DNA of 64,000 nt from Paracyclopina nana (lineage: Eukaryota > Arthropoda > Copepoda > Cyclopoida > Cyclopettidae), in the NCBI GenBank assembly GCA_019096065.1, contig JAGUCH010000001.1, forward strand, positions 1,736,001 to 1,800,000, written 5' to 3'. Below, piece by piece: positions 44,601-56,600 of this stretch. The translations under genes and the position numbers were made by a program. A model generated the notes under the pieces. The model had not been told where the DNA came from. It was given only the letters and a program-made list of their open reading frames with translations, and did no database searches. Within the stretch, counting starts at the first letter, position 1; each line of letters begins with the position of its first letter.

Positions 44601-47600
44601 TATGTGCTAGTGTTCAGATTTATAGTTTTTGTGGCACTTTGCCATTTCCAGTTTTATCTAGAAATTTTGTTTACAATACTTTCTCAGAGCGCGAGTGCGC
44701 TCAAAATTTGTGAAATTTTTGGGGCGCAGGCTGCATTTCCTGCGGCTCGTATATATACTCCCCCCTCCACAATTTTCTGCATTTTGTGGGAACTGTAGTG
44801 AGCAGTCACACAAAATTCAGGTAAGTATGTTTTCGAATCTTTTACTATAAAAGATCTTATCGGCTAGGCTAATTTTATTCAATGTTATTTAAACGATGGC
44901 GCCCGTGGGCACCATCCATGATATCAATAAACTAAATCGTGCCATAGTAAGGAGAGAAACACGGCACATATTGAACTTTATTTGCATTTAGAATTACAAT
45001 TTCGTTTGTCACACATAGACTGTTGGGCAAATGAAATGTAAAATGGTATTTTATGGGGAAACACTTGTTCACCTCCAAGGTACCCCAGTTGTATCCAAAG
45101 CTGATGAGTTCACCAGCATATAGGTTTTTTGTTGTCTTTAGTAGCCACAAAGGAGCGGCCCATTCCAATAGAGAGTGGGTCCCTACATTTTGTTGAGGCA
45201 TGAAGACCATAGTTTGGGCTGATTATTCGCCCAGGCACAAAGCTGTACTTAGTATTTCAAGATCCCTTCTTAGGGAGATGAATCCCATTTTTGTACAGAT
45301 TTCCATGTTCCATCCTACTCAAAGTCCGGAGGCGTCACGCCTAGACCTGCGTTATGCAACCAGGTCATGGTCGAGACACTCTGATATTATAGGCACAGTA
45401 GTCGTTGCAACAGAGTGTTTGTTTTATGGCATATACTACTGTGGTATCGTTTCCATGCCAGAACATGTGTGATTTATAATCGTCCTTTTTTATCGATGCC
45501 CAATCCTCATTTCAGAGGTTGTGCATTTTCCTAATTTCTTCTGGAAGTTTTCAATATCGTTCCAAGATTTTATATAGTAATGCTGCCAACACAAGCCCTC
45601 ATGCGTATTGTGAGGTTTATTGTGTCCCACTTGCACAGTGCCTAGTGCCAACTTTTGCTGTACTAAGGTACGAATGTCCCAGTAGCTATCAATCCACGCA
45701 AGGCATGGAGTGGATAGCGGTTCTATTTGGGCATAGCTCAGTGGAGCTTTAACCATAGTTTTCAAAGCATATCTATTCAGATGGGGCATTAGCCCCTCTG
45801 GTATTACGCCCATCTGCAACTTCCCTCTTGCATGGCGTGTTCATAGTACTTTACTGTATATAACTTATATAACAGTTAACTTTATTCAGGCCAATCGGCC
45901 CATCGTCTTTTGTAAGCTTGGTCTCCTACTATAGTAGTAAGGGGCAAGCACACGTAAGTACCGGTCAAATTTTGATTTGCATCGGTATTTGTCAGGAAAC
46001 AGGACAAAATTATTTGTCCCATCAATATTGTAAAAATAACCTACGCAAACTTCATTTATTTTGTCAAAGCAAGCGAGGTTTGGTTTGTTGTTGGATTGAA
46101 CAATCCCTGGAGGAAGTCCAAATCCAGTGCCTTGTGGCTTCCATCATTTTTATACATACTTCTAGAACCGCTAACGAACTGCAGAGAGTATGTTTCGTTA
46201 GTTGTTTTCTTGCTGTCAATGTACTGTTCAGCAACTTATCACCTTTATGCATATTGTACCTTACTGGCGGGCATGTGAAGAGACATTGCCCGTTCGTGTC
46301 CATTTCTATGATCTTTTTGGCAAGTGGCCAAATTCAGGTCCGCAATCGACATTTTGCATTAACTTACTTTTGGGTGCGCTTGATTGGTAAAACGGTGCGC
46401 CCATATTGGACTGACAAAGTAAAGGTAGTGACCCCATAAAATATGGGCACTAAGATTACCGTCATCACGTCCTTTCTTACGAATCTCTATTTAAACTTCT
46501 TAAAAGCTAGCTTGTATAGTTCATCATAGGTGAGACGCAGCCGCTTCATTTCATTTATGTTGCTATCATCTTGGTGATCCATGCCAGTTGCTTTAAGAAA
46601 CTGAATATAATCAGGGACTGCAGCCATGTTTTTATTCAGTTTCCAATTAGGAATTACCTCTTCTAGTAACTCTCTCTCTTTTTGGTCAGGCCTTTCTTTC
46701 GTATTTGTAAACCTAACACGGGCGAATTCCTTGTCCTCCCGATCTAAAGGAGCTATTCGTGGAATATTAGGAAAGTATTTTTGTTCTTTACCAACTTTGC
46801 TTTTCTCTTTCCCATACTTTCTTATTCCCGCTAACTCCCTGTAATTTACAGTTCCCTTTCTCTCCCGCAGTTGTCGTCTGGGAAGGATCCGTAATGGAGT
46901 GGGCTCACTAATTCCGGGATCAACTGCTGGTTGAGCAGCGGCCGAGGATTCTGGTTCCTTTGGTTCGGCGAATGATGTGGCTGCCGAACTACTCGGCTGG
47001 TCAGAAGACACCAAAAGGTTCGTGTCAAGGAGCTGTTGAACATTCTGTGAAGGACTTGTATCCTGTTCAGTTGTCAATGCTGCTTCGGAACGAGTCAATG
47101 CTTCAGAGGGATCAGGCTGAGCAATCGCAGGAAGACCCGCAGGTACGTTCTTTTTATTATACTTTTGAAACCCTGCCAGGGAGCGATAATTAACGTTTTT
47201 TCTTCTTCTTAGGTTATGAGGAAGAAAACTTAATGGAGACAACTTTTCTGGTTCATACGGAGCCCGTACAACAGCCTCAGGTGGCTTCTGAGTACCCGGT
47301 TGTGGAACTACTGGGCCAGTTTGCCTGACAGTGGGGTGTGCAACCCCAGGAGTAGCTTGATGAGTAAGGTGCTCCTTTTCAGTCATAGCCAGGTCACCCA
47401 AAGGTGTAACCTTTGCCGAGGGGTGCTCAAGTACGTTTGTGCTTGGCACAGTTTGTGGTACTCCCGCATTTGGTAACTCACTATTTTTTGGTTGCAAATC
47501 AGGTTTTCTGACCGGACTTTTCATTATAGTATACCGAACTTGAGGCTCCCCTCCTTCAGCTCCATAAATCTCCGGTTTCGGGGCACTGGGCCCTTCCATA

Positions 47601-50600
47601 GGATTATCGATTGGTGGAGAGGGAGGCCGTTTACGTGGTGAGAGTTCTAACTGGCGTCGTACAATATCGATTGCTTTTTGAACATTCTGTTTAATGCTTT
47701 TTGTCAACGGTGTACGCCGCAGATTTTTACGAGCAGTATAATAAATTGTAGTTGTGTCATCACTATCACTACTTTCATTTTCATCATCGTGTGTATTTCC
47801 GCCGAATGGATCAGTAGGCAGTGCTAATTGCATACTTTCCAGGCCAGCAGATAAAGATTCTAGGTCAGTGTCAAATTTGGAAGGTGCGATGAAAGATGCT
47901 GCTTTTTCAACAATCTCCTCTATATTATCATTGTCCTTATTAGGAGTTGCAGACATACTTTGGTCAGGAGTGTGATATTTCTCCGGACTTTCAGGTATAT
48001 CTGGCACACGTTGATCACGGTATTGGCCACGAAAGGCCCACTTTACAGGGCTGACCCCTGCAAGTGTCCCTTCACTGACGTTCGAGCGATCAGGAGTACT
48101 AATATGGTCAGGTTTGACACTTGGTAAATTCGGGTATAATCTTTCTTGTTGGGCCATTTCAGCAAAAGTAGGAGGGCCACGTTGGCTCAAGGCCAGCATG
48201 TCCTCATAAAATGCTTCATTGGGCCCTGTATTTGCACTTAGTGCAATTGCTTGTTCAATAAATTCATCAGTGCCAGTGTCAGACAAAGAATCACTTGCTT
48301 CTTTGTGGAGAATATTATTACCAGCATTGTCAGCTAGGTATTTTTCTTCTAACTTCTTACGGTCATATTGTTCCCACTGCTTTTGCACGAGTTGTTTATT
48401 TTCCTCCTGTATTCGCAAAATATCTGAGGGCTTAAACAAGCTCGCTGCCTTTTGCATGAGAATAGAACCAGAGCGCTTATAGGTTTGGTGAATCGCACTT
48501 GGCTCTGTGTCCATTGATGTGGACTGTGAAATCAATGAACTTTGCGAGGCCACTATACTAGAGGCCTTTGTATGACCCCGCAAACTATAATCATGACTTT
48601 CAGGGGCTGCCCCTTCAAGAAATTCGATAACCTCATTCCTTGCTTTTTTACGTAGAATTTCTTCCGGAGTGTAAGGTCGTTTCAAGAGGTTGGACAACTT
48701 TTCCGGAAGAAATCTATATAGTTCATGGAATCGATATAACTTGACATGATCTAAGCTTACTTCACGAGTAAGCCCATCATAAAGGTATGGCTTTACAGTC
48801 ACAGTCGAATGCTGTCCAATGTCAATAACTTCAAACAAATCATCCATAAATTTATACCGTTGTTTATTTATGGGATGTTTTATAACTAACACTAATGATC
48901 CAATCTCTGGTTTAAAGGAAGGTCTTTCAGTAGCCTTCATTTTTTCTAAGTGGAACTGTTCTTCTAGATCATATTCACGCATGCGTTGACGCCATTCGGC
49001 TTTATGAATTTTGTCCTCGCTTTCACTAAGTATTTCAAATACATCCCGTCCTAAATGATAGAACGGCATTTTATCGAAAAATAACGAAAAAGGTGTGGGG
49101 GTGATCTTCACCCCTTTATCATCAGTATATGCCAAATAAGTAAGAGGGCGATTATTTATTGCGTAAATAGAAGTCTTAAACACATCGCATAACCTCATAT
49201 TGTATGAGTTGGAGTTTAGGACTAATGCACTCCTTATTATTCGTATAGCATTTTCAGCGTAAGCGTTCGAATGCTTGTATGGCGATAAAGTTCGGTAATG
49301 ACATAACTCCTTAATTTTATAACGATCAACAAGGCGTTGGAGGGCCTTATTAGTCGTTAGCTGGGCACCATTATCTGCAAGTAATGTTTTTGGCACCCCA
49401 AACAAAGAAATTACTTCTTCCATAGCATTCGCTACCTGCTTATATTTAGCATCCAATAGTGGTTTAGCAATTATCATCTTAGAATAAACATCGACAAATA
49501 CTAACAGGTCTTTTGCGGAAGACCCTTTGACTAAAGTGTCATCGAACTTGGCCAAATCAATCATTACCAATTCCCATGGCTGAGTCGGGATGCGGAAACG
49601 CCCCTTCCCAACAAACCTAGTATTAGCTTGGCGGTATAAAGCACAATGCATGCACGCACCAATAATAATACGACTGATTCTGGCTGAGTAAGTTGAATAC
49701 ATAGATTGGGTAAAAAGAGTATTAGTCTTTTACTTCCCAAATGGTTATGTAGCAAATGAATACATGCCATCAGGTACACACAGTTGGGCATACTCATATA
49801 TACTTTCGTATTGGTCGCAACGCTAAAAGGTAACTTTACATTCTTGCGAATGACCAACAGGGCACCGTCAAGGACACGATATTTTACCGCAACATCTAGT
49901 GGTACTTTCTCTGGAGGCGAAAGCATAATTAGATTTATTATCTTTTGTGTTTCTTCACAATTTTGTTGCAACTTAATGAGTAGGTTGCGTGTAATTCCTG
50001 GTAAATGTGGCGATATTCGCCGTTTAACAGTGACTGTATCTACTCTTAAGTTATTTTCTATATGATTCACTGGCGAATCAAAATCAGCTTCACCATGAAA
50101 TGAATGGGATAATTTAGAAAGTATCTCGTCCTCAAGAATTTCATCATCATCATGTTTTGCTTGAAGTAAGGTTGACGTGTCGTCGTGCACAAATGGCGGC
50201 TTCGTGCCGATCATGTCAACCCATTTGTCATTTAGGCAATGCAACCTTTTCTGGAGTAGAGTCTTACTCATAGTTCCAGAATTCACAAGTGTATCATACA
50301 CATGTGTAAGTAATTCCTGTGTCGTTAGCACCTTATCTTTGATTGCATCGGGCAGAGGGTATTTATTTGCATAAATATCCTTCGTAATCTGCCCCGCAAT
50401 AGAGTAGGGCGCATAAAATACAGTTTCACCTTCTGGCGTTTGATGGTACTTATTTAATAATACATCAACTACTTCTACCTCTGTGCGAGGTACAGCTCTC
50501 AATTTCCATGCTACAGGCAGGGAATAAATACGAGCTGCTAGTCTATGAGTGAAAGCATCTTTACCAGTAAACGAACTAGCCAGCACGCTGGCTATTGATA

Positions 50601-53600
50601 GACAATCCGTAACTATGACTAGTCGCTCATAGGCGAATAGTATGCTTTTAAAATGGTTTATCATTGTTAAAACTCCTAATGCTTCACGCTGAAACGAGTG
50701 GTACGAGAGGCAAACTGATAAAGGAAAGCGTGCGCTGTGTGCACCAACACACACAGCTTTACCATCCTCATTCACCTCCATTAATAAAGCTGAGGTGCTA
50801 ATTACCCCAGAATCAACCACTAAATAACCTTCTTTAAAACGTGGCAATGCCAGTGACATACCTGTTTTAATCTCGTCTATTACTTTATAGAAACATTTTT
50901 CTTGGAAAGCAGTGAAGGTGAACTTTCCTGTTTTCCCTTGCGCTGTTTGTAATACATCTAGCAGTGGAGCTGTGTATGTAGCCATGTTAGGACAGTACTG
51001 GCTTAACCAGTTTGTCATTCCAATAAACTTTTGCAGCTGTTTCTTGGTTGTGGGAATAGGGAAATCATCAAATGCAGACCTGAATTTATCGGGCATTCGC
51101 ATAGTCATAATCCCATTTTCGTCAATAGATATTAGGTGCCCTAAGACTGTAGCTTCTTTAACACCTAATTGTGTCTTTTTAATTTGTAATAGGGCATTTA
51201 AGTCCTTGAGGCTTTGAAACAACTTCCTCAGATCACCTAAATGTCGTATGTAATCATCCAATGTAGCAGGCCTAGGCTTGCCAGGGTTCTTACAGGCCAC
51301 AACCAAATCGTCTACATATACACATGTAAAGGGCAATATCTCAGGGTTAAGGGCCTGTTGGAGGAGCTCTGCGAACATTCTCGGAGCAATGGCGATCCCT
51401 TGTAGGCATGACTTACTTTTCAGAAAGACTGATCTATATATACTGCGAGGGGACGTTACTGCAAAGCAGCACATATCAGCACTATCAGAGTCCACAGGTA
51501 AGTTATCGTATCCGGATGTTACATCGAAAGATGACATTAAACACGAATTAGATAACATCCCTAGCAAGGTAGGGATAGGTGGCACTATGTGCTCCGAAGT
51601 CGTAAATATCAGATTTTTATTAAAAGATGTTAAGTCAACTAGTAGCCGAGGCTTGCGTTGCTTCATAGGCAGCTTTTCATCATTTGGCCTTGAAGTCAAG
51701 AAACAAGGGCAAGCCGAGTACCTATTAAGTGACTTATCCACAATTTCAATTAATCCAGATGACAGCATTAATGCTATTTTACGGTCAACCTGCGTAGTTT
51801 CATACTCCGACATGTTAAATACTTTTGGCACTAATGGTTTATCATCCTTTAACTGGAACTTCATGGGTTCGACATTCCATAGCCTATATGATCTAGGATC
51901 CTCCGAGAATATAGTCTTATATTCTATTAAGAGGTCCCTAAAGTCTTCTCTGACCTCATCCGGAATGTGTTCTAGATCCATGTTCAGGATCATTTCTGGT
52001 TTCAATGGAAATGTATAACCTGCTACTCCATTTAAAACACGGAGGGGGTCAAATTCACTTGGAAATTTCAAAAGGAGATTATAAACCTCATCATATAGTT
52101 TTTGGTTATTTCTCTCATCTTTAGAAAGCTCCAGGCTAGCTGATACGAGGTCTAGTTCAGAAGGACTTTTTAGAACTGTTTGTCTGACACTGGTATCCAC
52201 AATAGGACCTTCGTAAATAGTAGTGAAGCTCTTAAGTGGCACTTTGATGCCCATGTTCTTTGCCAAGCAAGGCTTGCACGAGCAACCATGTGGTTCAAGT
52301 ACAAATGGTATAAATTTACCAAATTTTGTCTTTATATCCTCTTTGGTAAGGTCATCAGGGTACATTTGTAACCCAGATAACACTAGCAATGCAGCGGTGG
52401 TTGCCATACAAAGTGGGTCACCTACATGCACATCGCCATCCATAAGTGTTCTGATCCACACGTCGTCGGCCACATTTTGGTACCGTAATTGACCAATTAT
52501 TATGTACATAAGCGTGGTTAAGTAGCCAATATTCTCAGCATGTTCGCTAGGGACATGGAATATTAACTCAACATTGTTGGACAACTTAAACATGATACCA
52601 TGAGCTCCAAGAACATTTAGTTCAAAATACTTATCTAGTTCATTTCTTTGATAAGCAAGTGGGTAATTCTCATACTCATGTATCATCATAGTTATTATGA
52701 CCCTATCCATCCCATTGAGGTAGGATTCAATAGGACACAAGGCAATGGTCATGCATGGTGGGCAAATATACTTATATTTTAGCCATACTACTTTAAGTTT
52801 ATCCACCATCATATTCATCTTTATTACAATGCGCTTTTGTTCGCCAGACAAAAGTTTATGTCCTGGGACAATAACAGCCCACGGTAATTCATCCCATTTT
52901 TCTCGTTTCATAAATTTGCTAATTATCACATCAGTTATCTCTTCGTAACCATCACTTTGGTTAGCTGAGATAAATACGTAATTTCCTTTTCTACTAATCA
53001 AGGGCTTGTGGCTTCACTTCAATGGCTCATAGGCATTGAAAAAATGCATATCAGTAAAAGAAAGACCATTTATATCCGTAAACTGCACAATTACGTGCGA
53101 ATCCAAATAATTGCAGTAACATGACTCCATTTCATGCTCCAGGGCCTTTAAACTAATGTTAGCCACATGGGCTGCAACCGTACTCTTAAATTTCTGTTTC
53201 TTGACAATCCTGGCTCGCCCAATCACTGCATGTGCATTTAAGTAGATGGGATCCTCAGTATTATTCCCAATATTTACTGGGAAAGTACCTTTACGAGTGA
53301 CAGCAGTAAGTGCCCAATCAGAGGTCACTCCGCGGTACTCGTTACTAGGCATAAAGTTTAAGTACTTATCCACCAATCCGGAATAAACATTTTTCTGGTG
53401 ATGGGTACGACCAAGGTCGTCATCTTCGTCAGAGTCAGAATCTATTTGAATGTCATTACTGATGACAGGTAAATCATGAGGTAAACTAGCCATGGTGGTC
53501 ACTTCTTCTCCAGGGAGCAGAGTGATCCCTTCATTTATTGCCACTGGGTAGAAAGCCTCTTTTGATAGTAAGAGTGGAATTTTCTTATGTTTAGATTTTC

Positions 53601-56600
53601 CAGGGAAATCCATAAAGTGCTTTCCATCTTTACTAGTCATCCGGACATTGTTGTCCACTAATAACGAAGTTTCCTATCATTAATAGTGTATCACAATCAG
53701 ATACAAGGAAAACAGCCTGTCTGATTAAAACACGATTTCCAAATGCAACTTGAATAGAGACAGCTTCATTCCCTGGGAATTCTTCTCCATTGAAGTTCTT
53801 AATTACATAATTAGTTTCAACTCGAGGTAGAGTGTAACCAATCTTGTCTTCGATCAGTTTTACAAGGGTGCGTGATATTATCTGCACCATTGCTCCACTG
53901 TCAAATAAAGCATGCAAACGTATTTTTCCAGTTATCTCCACTGGTATAAAATACCTTTCACAAACATTGTGTAGCTTTAATGAGTATATACTCAGCATGT
54001 CATCTTCAAGTTCCGGATTCGGTAAAGGTTCAAAATGTGTTACTGGCTCTGCTTCATTAGCATTTACCGATGCCAGATGTGTAACGATACCATCATTACT
54101 ACAAGTTTTTTGCTCATCATTCGTGCTACCTTTTACAAAGTAGTACCATAAAGCTATTATTGCTCCACTACAGATTACTGTAATTGGCCAATAATTCCAA
54201 CCAAATAAACAATATTGACATATTGTTATTACAATCAGTATTATGCTAATCTCATTCACAGTCATAGTATGCTGAGGGACAAACCGACTTTTTCTACCCC
54301 TTATTGCAAGAACCAGAGCCTTTTCGTCCTTACTTCCACGAGTCATAATTTCAGCATTTTTTACAGATTGCTCCTTTAAATAATCAAAGTAAGCTCGTCC
54401 TACTTCTTTGTTACATTCTCCCCTCATAAATGAAGGCAAGATGTAACTATCTTTATCATTCTTATTGGGAGTTTTTGTACTTGGTCCCATTATTGTTTAC
54501 GAGCAGGTCGTGTCTTCCAACACTGTTCTCCCCTAAACTCAAGGTGCAATCCTTTACACAATGGGCACAATGTGCCATCGTTTCTAATCGAGGTCAAATT
54601 CGTGTTTGGGTAATTCGTACACTGTGTAGCGTAATGCATTTGGTTGCAGAACAAGCACCCATTAGTCTGAAGAGGGTTTCCTTCAGGCAACTTAGATGTA
54701 TCTATGTTAAAAGTTTTTCCCAGCCTATTTATTTTCTCGGATGGTGATTCAGCTTTCATCATAGCTACTTCAACAGCTTGCCTACTCAATTCAAAATTTG
54801 CTCGAGCCAACTCGCTTTGTAGCTCATTTATTATTTTAGCACTTCGTTGACTACGGCCAGAGGCTGCCGACATAGTGCTAGCACTGTCTAACACCTCCTC
54901 TTCAGTAGCTTCAACCATAGCAATTCTAGGTTTGGCACGCATATTGGGTACCATTGGCAGCCTCTCCTCTTTATGAGCCCTATCCGGGTCCCTTGGCACA
55001 TAAGTACCTAGGTCACTACCAATTAGGTTCATCATGATATTGTAGGCGTGCAAACTCCTAGCAGGTATATTCGCTCTCAGCAGATAGTCGTTGTATTTGT
55101 TTACTAATGACTGGTAATTCTGAGGCCAATGACGTCCTAAGAGTGCAAAACCATCAGAGATGGCTTCAGAGACTGCATGAGCATCTCCGCCATCTCCAAT
55201 GGTTGTGCTATGTATCTTCATTCGCAGTCGAAGAATTGCCTTAAGTGTGGCAGTGAAGCACTCAGTAGGCTTCCGGATCATCTCCTGAATGAGGAAATAT
55301 GGATCCTCTTTACGCACAAACTGCGTGTAGTTAAAGATATCTTGCCATAGCAATTCCATACCATCTTTTCCTTCTCCAGCCATCCCCTTAAAATACTCAC
55401 TAGTATTCTGGGATGAAGCCTCACACATGGCTGTTAACAAAGCTGCATGAGACCAATGCTGTCTGCCAGCCTCGTTCGCCATATAGTCCAGAAAATTTAT
55501 TATATTCTCAGCAGTTAATGAGGAACTATGTAAATCAAACTTTTTAGTATATTTGTGCCTAATCTCCTTCATTGACTGTGAGCTTGCATACTTAACATGG
55601 CCATTCGTAGGTGCAGCGATGTAACCTCTCATGGTAGTCGGATCATAAATGCTCCTAGAAGTGTCAGCTGATACTCCAGCGGCCACACTTATTTCAGGGG
55701 TCTTCAAGTAGCCCTCTGCCAATATCTGCTTTTGGAGAGAAGTAAACTCGTCCCTCGTGCTAAGTACACTAAAGAGCTTCTGCATCTCAATCAATTTCTT
55801 TCCTGAGGATAAGTTTGGGTCAACCATCTGAAGGATTACTCGTCTGGCTGATTCCACATCCTTAATCTCGTCGGTGTTAATTAACTTCAGCCTCTCTGAA
55901 ATCGGAGCAGACTCATCGTAGATGACGTCAGTTCCGGCACCATTCTTTCCTTCGTCGCAGCATCTACTATGCTTAAGGTTCTTTCTAAATTCTTACTGAA
56001 GATAGACTCTACTTTTGCCCCAACCATGTGCTTAGCCGTGATTTGTGCAGAGGCAATGATTTTATTTGCCGTGCTTGCATCATGCATTTTCGTGTAGTAA
56101 GCTTTTACCGTGTTCAATTCCTGAATATTCAAATGGCCTCCTGACAACATCTTTTGTACCATCCTATGTACAACTTCCATTGGAGGAAGCGTGACAGAAT
56201 TAGTCAAGTTGTGCAAATCACGAGGATTCATTTTAGTCGAGGTTAGGACTGACTTATTTTGGCCATTCAGATCAACACCTGTAGTGAACTCATGATGGTT
56301 AGTCCCAGGTGGACTTGCTATCGAAGACATATCTGGAACAGCATTACTCGTCTCATTGTTTGGAAAATGTACACTCTGGCCTGAAGTTTTCTGTGGCTTC
56401 AGGTTAAGCGGCTCATTTAGGAAATAATCGATTTGTAGGCCATAAAGCCTCGCTACAATGGAAAATCCATCTCCAAATGCCCGTATCTTTAGCCAATTCC
56501 TGGATATCAATGTCGCAACCATTTCATGCGTCCCTGACATTGCGTAGGTCATGGAGCTTCCATCAACTTCTTGGATACGCTGCAGATCTTTCTTTTCCTC

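Noticed and set aside
45918..46439. 173-codon plus-strand frame
   Set aside because: It is antisense to the minus-strand fragments of the broken gene, which look more like coding sequence.
53014..55857. Assigning element B to BEL/Pao from its gag zinc finger
   Set aside because: The RT and RNase H motifs and the thumb sequence fit Ty3/gypsy better; the finger alone is weak evidence.
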